DNA from: Bryum argenteum | Lineage: Eukaryota > Streptophyta > Bryopsida > Bryales > Bryaceae | Direction of reading: 5' to 3' | DNA: 64,000 nt | Assembly: GCA_037043015.1 (NCBI GenBank) | Contig: CM073322.1 | Location: forward strand, 31,243,864-31,307,863 | Part shown: positions 22,655-34,117 of the stretch, piece by piece | Position numbering within the stretch: the first letter of the stretch is position 1 | How the letters are laid out: each line of letters begins with the position of its first letter | The notes under the pieces: generated by a model | What the model saw: only the letters and a program-made list of their open reading frames with translations | What the model was told of the DNA's origin: nothing | Databases searched by the model: none | Translations under genes and position numbers: made by a program

Positions 22655-23454
22655 CTGCAATCGTAAATGGCAACTCAATAATATTAGTGCCTAAATAGCT
22701 TAGTTATCCCCGAGGTGGGAAGAATTTCTGTCTTGTCTACCTCATTTCTACGGTAAGGCTAAGGAATTATCCCCGGGCCGGGGATAACATCTGCATGTAT
22801 AGGTCACATAGCCGACCTGAGCAGGACGTTATCCCCGGGCCGCGGATATCTTCTGCCTACAGAGGTCACAAATCTGCTCTTATTGCAGAGATTATCCCCG
22901 GCCCGGGGATAATTCTTCGCTTCAAAGCGAAAAATTATCCCGGCCCGGGATAATTTCTGCATTAAGAGGAGACAATGTCTTGCTCTCCATGCACAAGTTA
23001 TCCCCGGCCGGAGATAACTTCGCCTCCGTGAGGTCACAAATCTGCTCTTAATGCGAAGTTATCCTCGGCCCGGGATAATTTTTCGCTCGAAAGGAATTAT
23101 TATCCCCTTTGCCGATAACTAACTCATCGCATTAAGTTGTGAAAATGTCGCTGCATGCATGTTATCCCGGGCCGGGATAACTTTGCCGACAAGAAGTACA
23201 ATTTACAAGCCAATATTCAGTTTTATACTCATTTTGTTTGTTTTTCATGAATTATCCCGGCCCGGGGATAATTAGTTCATTTTTATTGTATAAAAATCAA
23301 GCCAAATAACAATTTTATCCCGGGCGCCGATAATACCTCATCTGTACAAGACAAGTACCCTTCTTGCGCAAGATTTATCCACGGCCCGGGATAATACCTC
23401 TGTCACAAGACAAGTACCCTTCTTGCAAGAAGATTTATCCCCGCCCGGGGATAA
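22655..23454. repeat. Array of 13 palindromes upstream of the DGQH gene
   Basis: Copies of the TTATCCCCGG-type palindrome start near 22704, 22767, 22829, 22892, 22935, 22998, 23059, 23099, 23162, 23253, 23312, 23374 and 23435, about 40-90 bp apart. Several have 19-bp short forms or mismatched arms (22704, 23099). Some spacers recur (GAGGTCACAAATCTGCTCTTA at 22862 and 23030; CAAGACAAGTACCCTTCTTG at two sites). An acceptor lies just before the ATG at 22646, so the array is in a 5' leader intron or the promoter. A regulatory or binding-site role is inferred from position only. Confidence 0.85.
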
Positions 23455-24480
23455 CGATGAGAGCCAGAGATGAAATATCAAACATCGGCATCCTGAGAAA
23501 CTTGTGAGACGAATCTAATATCTACATACGACGTAGATTTCAGCATTCCACAACAGTTTTAATGAATGGGAATGAGTTAATCACTCCAAGCAAAACGAAT
23601 AGAATTGGGAGGTCACCTGATAGAAAAGCTTTGTGAATGCTGGAAGTGCTACAGCAAATGAAAACCCAATTCGATGCTGAGTATAGTTATATACTGCAAT
23701 TCCAAGTGCAAATTCAAAACACAATCCCACGACATAATTGCAGACACAATTCCAAAAGACAATTCCAAGAATCATGCTGATGAGTTCAACTGAACCCTAC
23801 AAAACCTGAATGCAATCGATGAAAAAGATTCTGGAAGGAGCTGTGAGACTCAGGCGAAGATGCAATGTCGAATTCCAAATTGAACAATGCAATCTAAAAG
23901 CAGCAAAATCAGAGCATAAAGTATTCAGCAGGATTTAAACTTAGAAGAATGTAAGAAAAAAACCCACAGAGTTCAGGTCTGAACTCACCGAATCTGCCCT
24001 AGAAGCCTGAAGCAGTCCGATTGCATGCACCGGCTCAGCACCCTCAAAACCTAACTGCAAAGAATCGACCGCAGCTCCGACCGCAACTCCGACCGCAGCT
24101 CCGCTTTCACCAACTCGAACCGCAGCTCCGCGTTCCGCAACCTCGACAAGCTGTGAGAGGCTTTCAGCAACCTCGACACGCTCCGCACTCATGAACAAGC
24201 ACTCTCAACGACAAGGATATCACCTACGACACGCTCCGCACTCACGAACAGGACACTCTCAATGACAAGGAGCACGAAAAGGACGCAAAACCTAACAAGC
24301 ACAGGCAAGCTCCGGCACGGCGAAACTAAATGCAGCTCGTTCGATCACAGGAGAAGCAAGAATGCGAGAAACGCGAGAAATGCGAGAAGTGCGGAAGAAT
24401 GCGAGAAATGCGGAGGGCTGAGCGACTGAGGCGGAGAAAGCTCCTGTGCGGAGGAATGACGGCGGAAAAGTGCTCATGAT
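23455..24480. other. Non-coding region of element A with small repeats
   Basis: Bases 23640-23780 repeat CAATTCCAA words. Bases 24055-24135 repeat GACCGCAGCTCC. A 60-70-bp unit (CGACACGCTCCGCACTCA...CACTCTCAACGACAAGG) is duplicated at 24172-24270, and GCGAGAAATGCGAGAAGTG recurs near 24363-24415. Open frames there follow the repeats and are not supported as genes. Confidence 0.45.
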
Positions 24481-24485
24481 GACAC

Positions 24486-24581
24486 GGCCATCATGAAAGT
24501 ACATGACCATGGTCATGCGAATGGCCATGCGCATGTTCATGGCCATTCACATGACCATGGTCATGTACTTTCATGATGGCC
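24486..24581. repeat. Large near-perfect hairpin (44-bp arms, 8-bp loop)
   Basis: Arms 24486-24529 and 24538-24581 are complementary at 43 of 44 positions, loop CGCATGTT. Each arm itself contains the palindrome CATGACCATGGTCATG, so cruciform sub-structures are possible. It sits exactly where GC content drops to the AT-rich island, and could mark an insertion junction. Confidence 0.95.
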
Positions 24582-24589
24582 ATTTGAAT

Positions 24590-25110
24590 TTTTTTATTTG
24601 AATTTTTAAAAAACACTTGGTTTACATATCAATTGCGATTATTTTAATTTAATACTACAAAATATTTCTAATATTTGGTATTCAAATCCATTTGAATTAT
24701 ATTAGAACATTTTATTCAAGTTTAAACTGCCTATTCATTCTATATTCTTTTGTAGAAATATTCACTTAGTTTTGTACACAAATAAAGTTGTATTTCCTTC
24801 GTGGTTTAATATGTGTTTAGTTAGAATACTAATTAATTCATGGCTTGTTCTAAAAAGTTTTGTCTAAGTGTAGTATGTGAAGTTGCGATCAAAGATAGTA
24901 TAAAGACCTTAAACCCTAAATTAGATCTACACGGTTAAATTTAGTAAAATAAATAAGATTCTTTTCATAATTAAATAAAAAGAATATAATTGGTGTTGGA
25001 ATTGACAATTATAGTTGCTACAATTCCACCTTTGTTGACAATTGGTGTTGTTATTCGTAATTAATGTTGTCAATACCAACTATAATTTTTAGTGTAGCGA
25101 GAAAGAGAAT
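24590..25110. other. AT-rich spacer, start of nested island
   Basis: Stops in all frames and no palindromes of the TTATCCCC family. Words such as TTGGTGTTGTTATTCG and TTGTCAATACC recur in both orientations near 24990-25085, suggesting a decayed inverted structure. No gene is seen. Confidence 0.45.
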
Positions 25111-25114
25111 TGTC

Positions 25115-25657
25115 TTGGGGCCCCAGCTGCTTTAGTCGGGGCCCCAACTGGAATAGTTGGGGCCCCAAACTGCACTAGTTGGAGCCCCACTTTGAATAGT
25201 TAGGGCCCCAAATGATCGATTGGGGCCCATTTGGAATAGTTAGGGCCCAAAACAGCATCGATTGGGGCCCCAATTTGGAATAGTTGGGGCCCCCATTGCA
25301 CTAGTTGGGGCCCACATGAATAGTTGGGTCCCCAACAAGACTAGTTGGGGCCCCAATCGGAATAGTTGGGGCCCCACCAAGCGATTGGGGCCCATTTGGA
25401 ATAGTTGGGGCCCCAACAAGATCGATTGGGGCCCATTTGAAATAGTTAGGGCCCCAATTTGCATCGATTGGGGCCCCAATTTGAAATAGTTAGGGGCCCC
25501 AACAGCACTAGTTGGGGCCCCAATGAATAGTTAAGGTCCCCAACAGACTAGTTGGGGCCCCAATCTGAATAGTTAGGGCCCCAATGCATCGATTGGGGCC
25601 CCAACTGGAATAGTTGGGGCCCCCAACTGCATCAGTTGGGGCCCTAGCTGGAGTAAT
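25115..25657. repeat. Array of TTGGGGCCCCAA palindromes
   Basis: More than 20 copies of GGGGCCCC, most extended to TTGGGGCCCCAA, are separated by two alternating spacer types: one with GAATAG, the other with CACTAG or ATCGAT. The spacing is about 20-28 bp. The open frames seen here on both strands (WGPN repeats) are by-products. The array lies about 460 bp upstream of the RING/oxygenase-like gene on the same strand. Confidence 0.92.
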
Positions 25658-26122
25658 TGAAGCCCGAGGTAAAGTTTGAATTTATACTTTTACATTTTTA
25701 AATCTTATTTTAGAATTTTAGATTTTTAAAACTTATTATAGACTTTTACATTTTCTATTTTTAATTTGAAAAGCACATTAAAAGCTTGTTTAAGTAACTA
25801 TATAATGTTAAGACTGTATATTATATTTATTATAATATATATAGATATTTTGTGCGTTAAACTTTATTGCCTTATATTCCATTAGTCTATAATTATCCAC
25901 TTTATTGTAAAGATGGATGAGGTTGTAGTACATGAGGCAAAAACCTAGAATTGCACAAGTGATCGCCTTAACTTCATAGAATCGCAAAATGTTTTAGAGT
26001 TAATATATGATTCTAAAACGAGAGGTTGTAAAGCTCCACAACACTCTCAAAAACTATTCGATTGTTTGTATGTTCTTTCATGCAAATAAACTTTAGAGTG
26101 CGAGTATTTCCATAAAATATTT

Positions 26123-27468
26123 ATGAACCCAACATCTAGAGTAGAATTGCCTATTCTTGCAAAACAACAATATTATGTTCATTATTGCCACAAAATTTGT
26201 GGTACTTGCCTTGAAAAGACATCACATTGTCCCATATGTGAAAATTTGTTGAACGTTGATTTCCAAAAGCACACAAAATATATCTTAGATACATCGATCA
26301 CTAAAGATATTGAAATAACTTCTTTACTAGATTTTCATGATACTTTTGATCGATTACAAATCTTTTTACAAAAAAGGAGTGAAGAAAACAAAAAGAAGAT
26401 GCCGCTTTTAAACAAGATACTTCAATGTGCATTGATGCAAAAAGGATATCTTGAATTATTTATTCTCAAGAAATTTGATATAAAAACTGACATGAGAATT
26501 GTTATTAGCTACACAAGCATTCCAATGAGATAAAAGTAAAAAGAAACACCATATTGGGAGAATATCAAATTTGAAAATGCATGGCAAGAAGTTTATGGAG
26601 ACAATCATCTTATACAAACAACATCTATTGCTTTATTATTATTAGATGGTAATAAAATAATAAATGATAAAATATTAAATCCAAGCACTTTATCATCAAA
26701 TCATGTTTTATTCATTTATATACCTAAAATATGGAATAATGATCCAGTTTGCATATCAAAGCACATTAGTCAAGACAGATATATATTATGAAACTCAAGC
26801 TCGCATAAGGAGGAGGTCCAATCAAACAGACCCAAAAAGGGGTCATTATAAGTCCGTCGGCCATGGGTACATAGCTCATGGAGGAGTAGACTCAAGAGGA
26901 GATGTGGTACCATATGATCGGAAAAACATGCCTCAAAGCAAAAAAACTTGCTTTCAGACGTATAGGAGATTCTCTTGCAACAAAAATGTGGAAGGCATTG
27001 GATTTATTTGGTCATCCAGTTAAAGAATTTTTTACAAATCAATTCCAAGCTATAGATTGCATATCAATTGGTTTAAATTCATATCCAACACAAGTGCATC
27101 AGTTACATTTATCCAAGAATTCTTTTATTAAGCCACACATAGACATATTTGATTTTAATTGTTCTTTTATATGTTGGTTCAATGAGGGACATCCCAAAGG
27201 AGGTGAATTTGGAATTTTCCAACATTGTATGAAGTTCGAAAATAATAACGGAGCTGGTATATTTGTATTTAGCAAATATATTAGCCATGGAACGTTACGA
27301 TTTGATTCCAATTCATTATCAGACACTGATTTTAAGATTGGTTGTGCTCTGGTTAATAAAGAAGCAATTTGTACGAGAGTTGAAAATCAACTACAAAGTA
27401 AAAATCCTATTACTTGGAAAGTTACCAAGTATAGAAATCTTATGGATAATGAAGATTGTGAAAGTTAG
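26123..27468 (+). pseudogene. Broken gene with RING-like and 2-oxoglutarate Fe(II) oxygenase-like segments
   Basis: Frame 1 (26123-26533) carries HYCHKICGTCLEKTSHCPIC, the second half of a RING-type zinc site, then a helical stretch. After two stops an open stretch (26545-26790) reads WENIKFENAWQEVYGDNHLI. A third frame (26902-27468) contains the oxygenase-like part: KPHIDIFDFN (H79, D81), EGHPKGGEFGIFQHC (GGEF), and GIFVFSKYISHGTLRF (distal H129). This HxD...GG...H order is the iron-binding layout of 2OG-Fe(II) dioxygenases, and the GGxF and SHGTLRF context most resembles the TET/JBP-like branch. The 2OG-binding arginine may be the R of TLRF. AT-rich codon use differs sharply from the GC-rich DGQH gene, fitting a separate origin. 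Stops and shifts make it non-functional as read. Confidence 0.45.
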
Positions 27469-27469
27469 G

Positions 27470-28895
27470 TTACAAATAAAAATGAGAAATTGGCCTAGAA
27501 ATTATTAACATGCCAAAAAAATCCTAAATATTCCATTCCAAGTTTTGAGGTAGTTTGCACCATTGCAAGACAATTGTTTGTCTTAAATTTTGTTATCGGT
27601 ACAAGTCTCTTTTTATATAAAATACACATATTTCTTGTTCTTGATTGGGTTTTTTCTTGATATAGTGTTCAACTGAAGAATTCTACAATTTGTGTTTTAT
27701 GATAATTTTCCATTGATACAAATTGAAATTCAAAGTAACTACCACGCAAGTTTATCATCTTTTAAACTGTAGAAGTTATGATTCAAAGTTAAATAAGTGT
27801 TTAGGGTTAAGGGTTTAGTATAGGATTTAGTGTATAGAATTTAGGGTTTCTAAATAGCATTTCTAATGTGTGAGTCATTCAATCCAAGCCTTCAAAGGCG
27901 TAATTTGAATTCTCTCAAGCTAGTTGTCCTTACTATTATGAAAAATAAAGTTTATGTACATAAAATGAATTATAATAATTATAATATAACATAAACTAAC
28001 ATATTAAGATATAGTATTATAGAGTATAATATTATACAATATAGTTCAATAGAATATAATAGTATTTATTAAATCTTACTGAATATCCTTTAATATAAGA
28101 TAATAAACTATAGTATAATATATTATAATATACCAAACTTCTTCCTTTTTTTATATTTCGGAGTTAAAGGGGATTGGGCAAAATATCAAATTAGAAATGA
28201 TTCCAAATGAAAAAAGGAATAACTTTAAAAATCTTGAAATATGAATTGACAAATGATAATCATATAGTACAATAATTATAATCATATAGTGTAATAATTA
28301 TAATCTAACATAACATACCTCAACATAATGGTATACAATTTAATATTGCATAATATAGTATAACGTAATATAATGTACTAAAATATAATATAACATAGTA
28401 TATATTATTGTAATACTATATGAAACGATAATATAAATATGTTTAAAAACATAATAATATCTCATTATCATATAATATTACATAACAAAAATAATGTAAA
28501 TCATTTTCATATGGGAAAATATATCATAATAGAATATAATATAATATAAAATAACAATTTCTATATTTTAAAAAGTACTAAAAAAACTTATAATACAATA
28601 TAAAACAATATAATACAAAGATAATATAGGAAAATATTGGAAATTATAGAAATAATAGTATGATATATTCTAATAAAGTATAGTATCGTATTATTTAGTA
28701 TACTATAGTACAATATAGTATAATATAGTATAATAGAATACAAAATAATAATTAGTTATTTCACATAAATTTTAAACATATAGGACAATATAATCTATTA
28801 TAGCATAACTTAACACAATGGTAACTATACAATTTAATATAGTTTAATATCGTATCACATAGTATTATATAGTAATATATTCTATCGTATAATTG
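27470..28895. other. Very AT-rich non-coding stretch
   Basis: TATAATA-like words are increasingly frequent toward the satellite at 28.9 kb. No open frame of interest. It looks like diverged satellite sequence. Confidence 0.6.
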
Positions 28896-28896
28896 G

Positions 28897-29774
28897 TATA
28901 ATATAATATAATATAATATAATATAATATAATATAATATAATATAATATAATATAATATAATATAATATAATATAATATAATATAATATAATATAATATA
29001 ATATAATATAATATAATATAATATAATATAATATAATATAATATAATATAATATAATATAATATAATATAATATAATATAATATAATATAATATAATATA
29101 ATATAATATAATATAATATAATATAATATAATATAATATAATATAATATAATATAATATAATATAATATAATATAATATAATATAATATAATATAATATA
29201 ATATAATATAATATAATATAAATATAATATAATATAATATAATATAATATAATATAATATAATATAATATAATATAATATAATATAATATAATATAATAT
29301 AATCTAATCTAATATAATATAATATAATCTAATCTAATATAATATAATATAATCTAATCTAATATAATATAATATAATCTAATCTAATATAATATAATAT
29401 AATCTAATCTAATATAATATAATCTAATATAATCTAATATAATATAATCTAATATAATCTAATATAATATAATCTAATATAATCTAATATAATATAATCT
29501 AATATAATATAATCTAATATAATCTAATATAATATAATCTAATATAATCTAATATAATATAATCTAATATAATCTAATATAATATAATCTAATATAATCT
29601 AATATAATATAATCTAATATAATCTAATATAATATAATCTAATATAATCTAATATAATCTAATCTAATATAATATAATATAATCTAATCTAATATAATAT
29701 AATATAATCTAATATAATATAATATAATATAATATAATATAATATAATATAATATAATATAATATAATATAATA
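28897..29774. repeat. Pentanucleotide satellite (ATAAT)n with CTAAT variants
   Basis: About 175 units of ATAAT. 28897-29300 is almost pure, with a one-base phase slip near 29220. Between 29300 and 29710 the variant TAATCTAATATAAT is arranged in higher-order order, and then pure units resume. No coding capacity. Confidence 0.97.
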
Positions 29775-30478
29775 CAACATACTACAATATACTAAATATA
29801 TTATATAACTCTAATTTTGTAGTTATTATAGTTTATTCAATAAATACACTAATACGAATTCGTATTTCTTTTCCACTTCTCATAGTTATGTATACAATGT
29901 TCAATTTTGTAGAGAAAACTATAATACAATATTTTTGTAAAAATAAAAAACCGATATTTAGAAATGGGTTTCCTCCAAAATCAATTTCCCGAACCATCTT
30001 TGCCGCCTAATTTTTCAAATTTCAGTTTGAAAAAGTGGACTCGTATTTAGATTCCCAATCAAGACAAAATCCATATTGCGACAAAAACCCGTCCGCTTTT
30101 TGCACGATTTCGGGCATCGAGATACTCTCGATGTACCGTTGGGGTCGGGCTCGGGTTGCGTCTGCGGTTTCTCAAGTGTCATTTCATTTTTTCTCACTCT
30201 CTATCGTGCTCTCAAGGTGCGCTTCGTTTCGTATTTCGTTCCGGTGTGTAGATTCAAGGTTCTGTGTGTGTAGAAGGAGTTTCAGTTGGTGCTCAATGCG
30301 TCGATGTAGTTTCGCATTTATAGGTTTCGATGATTGTTGCATTAGTTTGAGAGTGATTCAAGTTATGACTCATCGCTCCTCATGTTTCTTTTCGAATTCT
30401 GTATTAAGTACTGATTTTTGTGCTTGGTTTTGTTCAGTTGCGAGCCCTTGTTTATCTTTCGAATTCTGCAATTCGCAG
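29775..30478 (+). promoter_or_regulatory. Probable promoter and 5' leader exon of the element A transposase gene
   Basis: Unlike the AT-rich island, 30030-30478 is of balanced composition, T-rich on the plus strand. It ends at a good donor, TTCGCAG|GTGAGC (30478/30479). Its open frames (for example 30035-30523) are serine/cysteine-rich and not protein-like. I read it as an untranslated leader exon spliced over the palindrome array to the acceptor at 31305. Confidence 0.4.
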
Positions 30479-31305
30479 GTGAGCGATGTTCGCAAATCGA
30501 GTGCAAGGCATGAATGCCAGTAATTCAGCACTTACTATTAATAGAATGGAAGTTATCCCCGGGCCGGGGATAATTTCTCTTGTCTGTGGGGATTATTTCC
30601 ATATGCTATGCTCCGATTATTATCCACGGCCCGGGGATAAACATGCATCCATCCATTAAAACCATTATCCCCGGGCCGGGGATAACTATGTAACCGCCCA
30701 CACGAAACTATTATCCCCGGCCCGGGGATAATAGTTATTTTTTGGCGGTCGAATAGTTATCCCCGGCCCGGGGATAACTTTGTAACCGCCCACAAAATAC
30801 TATTATCCCCGGGCCGGGGATAATAATATTATGTGGGCGGTTACAAAGTTATCCCCGGGCCGGGATAACTATGTAACCGCCCACAAGAAACTATTATCCC
30901 CGGCTCGGGGATAATAGTATTTCGTGGCCGGTTACATAGTTATCCCCGGCCCGGGGATAACTATTCGACCGCCACAAAAAACTATTATCCCCGGCCCGGG
31001 GATATAAGTATTTACTTCCGTTGCATGGTAATCTCGGCCCGGGGATAACTAACCAACTGCCTACGAAGTATTTTTATCCCCGGGTCGGGGATACTGGTTA
31101 TTAGTGGGAAGTTTGTTTGTTATCCCCGGGCCGGGGATAATTCTTATTTTTTTGTCAGTTGCATAGTTATCCCCGGCCGGGTTAATCATGCAATCGCTCA
31201 GGTTAACATACAGCTAGTTTATACTCAACGGAATTCATGTTTTCTCATCTCGTTTGCTATTAAACAAGCACTAAGCTATCTTCTCAATCTTCTTCTTAAT
31301 TGTAG
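30479..31305 (+). repeat. Leader intron holding an array of 14 palindromes with alternating inverted spacers
   Basis: The donor GTGAGC (30479) and acceptor TTAATTGTAG (31305) would remove the whole array, and the ATG at 31307 follows at once. Palindromes (half-site TTATCCCCGG) start near 30553, 30620, 30665, 30711, 30757, 30803, 30849, 30894, 30940, 30985, 31027, 31075, 31121 and 31167, mostly 46 bp apart. The spacers alternate between GTAACCGCCCACAAAATACT and its reverse complement, so the real unit is an inverted dimer of about 92 bp. The last four copies are more diverged. Confidence 0.85.
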
Positions 31306-31306
31306 G

Positions 31307-34117
31307 ATGGAGACTTTCGTCGTCAATGGTGTCGATTTCCGTCCACCGTTTCTGACGGAGTTGCACAAAGGCGAGGGTTTTAGCCGCTCATCATGGGTGT
31401 CGAAACGTGTCACTCTTCTCCGATGACGCCGGTGTCGAAGTTGCAAAAGTCGTCATCAATCGGTTGACTCTAGCATTGTCCCAGTCCGTGGTCGGCCTCT
31501 TGATCCGACTTTGTCTCCGTGCGGTGCGAGTCATTAGTAGAAGCGAGGTTCCTTTCGGTTGGATCTACTCTTTGCGTGCATGGCCGATCAAGCATGTCCT
31601 TCTCAACGGAGCAAGCCTCTACGACCACGACCAACGCGCCATCTTCAATGGAGCTTGCAAGGTTTTTGGTCGGCCACCACGAGTTGGTCTCCGTCAGTAC
31701 GAGAGCAAACGTCAAAGACGTCTTCGAGATTCACCACCAAAGAAGGAGTACTTTCTTACACCGGAGTCCATCAACTTCGTTTCAACAACTTATTGTTGTC
31801 CAAAGAATCGCGTAATGCACCCTATCCTCGAGCCAAAATTAAAGATCTGAGGTTCCGGTTCTATGTTCGCGGTGATGTTTACTTCAGAAAACATTGTCTC
31901 CTTAGTGTGCATGGTCAAGTCCACGAAGCGGCGGACGGAAATGACATGATTATGTTGGAGGGTATTGAGGTGTGTTGCGTGGCGTGGTACCTGATTATGG
32001 GTGTGTCACGTGCCACATTTTTCCGGTGGAGGTATGCCTATCAAGACGGACAGCAAGCAGAGGACCATGGAAACTGTGGATCAAAGAAACCTCGTATCCA
32101 GACATTGCAAGCCACAAAGATCCCTTCAAGCCATTGTGGAAAATGCTGCCGATCTCATGCCGCATCGAACAAAGACTATTGATACAGGCGAGAAGGTAGT
32201 GTCCAAATGCTTGCCCTCCTCCTTCCGCTGGAGGGACAATTTACCCGAGGTGAATGCTATCAATGCCGTCCACGGTCTTCCTCCTATATCAAATTCTGCT
32301 CTAAGTAGGATCCGGCAAGAATCATTCCAAGAGTACTATTCCAAGCAAAAGGGTGACACATTTGCACGATGTGGTGAATGTGACAAAATCAAACAACTTC
32401 GAGCATCCAAGATTTCGAGGCGATCGCGCATGGGCTCTTCATGATGCCAAATTCAAACGTCATAATACTTCTCAAATGGCGCATAGGTTACTATATTATA
32501 GCAACCGTTCAGAGTCTGAGGCACGGCCCGAATCATCTTTGTGCATTATTCATGACAAAATGGATCATTCCAAGACAGCCTCTCCGCAATTCTCATACAA
32601 GAGTAAATCGACCGATTCCTTCATGAAATTGCCGGTTTCCATCACAGGCATGATTGCTCATGGACACGGAGATGTACGTTACGCACATTACGGCCTGGAT
32701 ATATATCCCACGGATTCTAATCATACTATCGGTTCATTTGCTCAAATCGTTAAGAGATTTGGAATCTCCTCCAAAGTGCTCTTCCGGCGCTTGTTTGGTG
32801 GTGGTAGAAGTAGCCCTCTCTCTCGAGGTCGTTTTGGATGGGGCGGACATGTGCTTGGATTCGCTTGGTCTTCTCCCGAGGCTCCGATTCCGGGAAAGCC
32901 TCTTCCTCCGTGCTACACATGCGACTTGATAATGCTTGCGGGGATAATAAGAATCGATTTGTTTTTGCATTCTTTTCATTGCTCGTTTACAAGGGCGTTT
33001 TTAGAGAGATTTACTTGAACTTCCTTATTGTGGGTCACACTCATGAGGATATTGATGCTCTTTTTCGGGCGATGGAGTAGTAAACTCAAGACCAACGGCT
33101 ACCCTCATTGTTCCCCTTCTCATGAGATCTTTTATGGACACAGAGGATAAGCCGGTAATTCCTCACTTAATTGAGGAAGTTCCGGTTTCAAGACGTTCAT
33201 CAAAGGTTACCTCTGTGATGGCGACGAGGCGTTATCCGGGGCATACTAGTGCCCAAACAATTTAGGTTTTTAGAGATGCTTCCGGCTGGCCTTTGATGCA
33301 GTACAAAATTCTATGCACGGATAGCGAGTGGCTTCCTCAAGATAGTGCAGGGGTTAGGTTGTGGAAAGTTTTGCCAAATGGTCAACCTCAGGTTCCTCTT
33401 GGAGATCCTACGTTACTAGTTCCAAACGAAATGAAGAATATTGAAGACATTCGAAAGGGAATTAGTGGTTTTGTGAGCTTGTGGGAATCTTTGGCGGATG
33501 CGGATCCAACAGGGGACTATCGTAGACATCATGAGCAATTCATTTACTATTGGAAAGCAGTTCGTGAGGCTTTAGATTTACCCGTCCCTACTCCATCAAC
33601 ATTTAGGGATGGATTTTGGCCCACTTCTAGGTACTCTCCAAGTGAAGAGGATCGATTTGAAGATAACGGAGAATTACGCGAGGAATTTGCTGTTGATCCT
33701 CCGTTCGTAGGACAAATACGAGATCGTCCACAAGCATCATTCCGAGTTGGACGGGATGTTTATGAGAGATACCTACTTGTGCTACGTCCGGCTGATGGAG
33801 ATCTCAAGAAATTTTGGATAGCTCGTGCTTTGAGCAATCCAAATGCTAGTGTCGAGCATCCTCAAGAAATCCACATTGAGTATTGGAAGCCGGTATCTTC
33901 GAAACATGTCAATCCTGACACTTACGAAGGGTGGGATACAAGAAGAGGTAACTCTTGGTGTAAAGATATGGATTATGATCCAACTTGGGTGGCTACATCA
34001 TCAATCATGGGAGCTTGGAAGCCAAGATTTCGTCTTGAAACCGTTAATCCCAAGATGTGCATACCGGAGCTACAAATTTCAATTATTAAAGACTCAATTA
34101 TCGAGTTTGATGAGTAG
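31307..34117 (+). CDS. GHTHEDID transposase-like protein of element A, frameshifted
   Basis: ATG 31307 gives METFVVNGVDFRPPFLTELH. After about 37 codons the frame shifts to LFSDDAGVEVAKVVINRLTL. Later frames carry YVRGDVYFRKHCLLSVHGQV (31860), VSKCLPSSFRWRDNLPEVNA (32200), CIIHDKMDHSKTASPQF (32540), LDNACGDNKNRFVFAFFSLL (32920) and FLIVGHTHEDIDALFRAM (33020-33080). From 33293 an intact frame of 274 codons ends the protein at 34117. The acidic motifs IxDxMDxSK, LDNxxxDNKNR and GHTHEDID are shared with the element B protein and could form a DDE/RNase-H-like site. That is inference. At least five frame changes plus a stop near 33080 and 33265 show the copy is dead or badly assembled. It reads toward the right end of element A, opposite to the DGQH gene. 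Confidence 0.65.

Noticed and set aside
22804..23037. Minus-strand frame with several YPRPGDN-like motifs
   Set aside because: It lies wholly in the palindrome array upstream of the DGQH start; the motif is just the palindrome read in one frame.
25240..25489. WGPN-repeat open frames on both strands
   Set aside because: They follow the TTGGGGCCCCAA array and lack any other coding feature.
30553..31185. Regularly spaced repeats resembling a CRISPR array
   Set aside because: The spacers are copies and inverse copies of each other, the repeats are full palindromes, no cas genes are present and the context is a eukaryotic transposon intron.
15762..31185. Similarity of TTATCCAC variants to bacterial DnaA boxes
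   Set aside because: Only a few degenerate copies show TTATCCAC, the consensus is TTATCCCC in a long palindrome, and the genome is eukaryotic.
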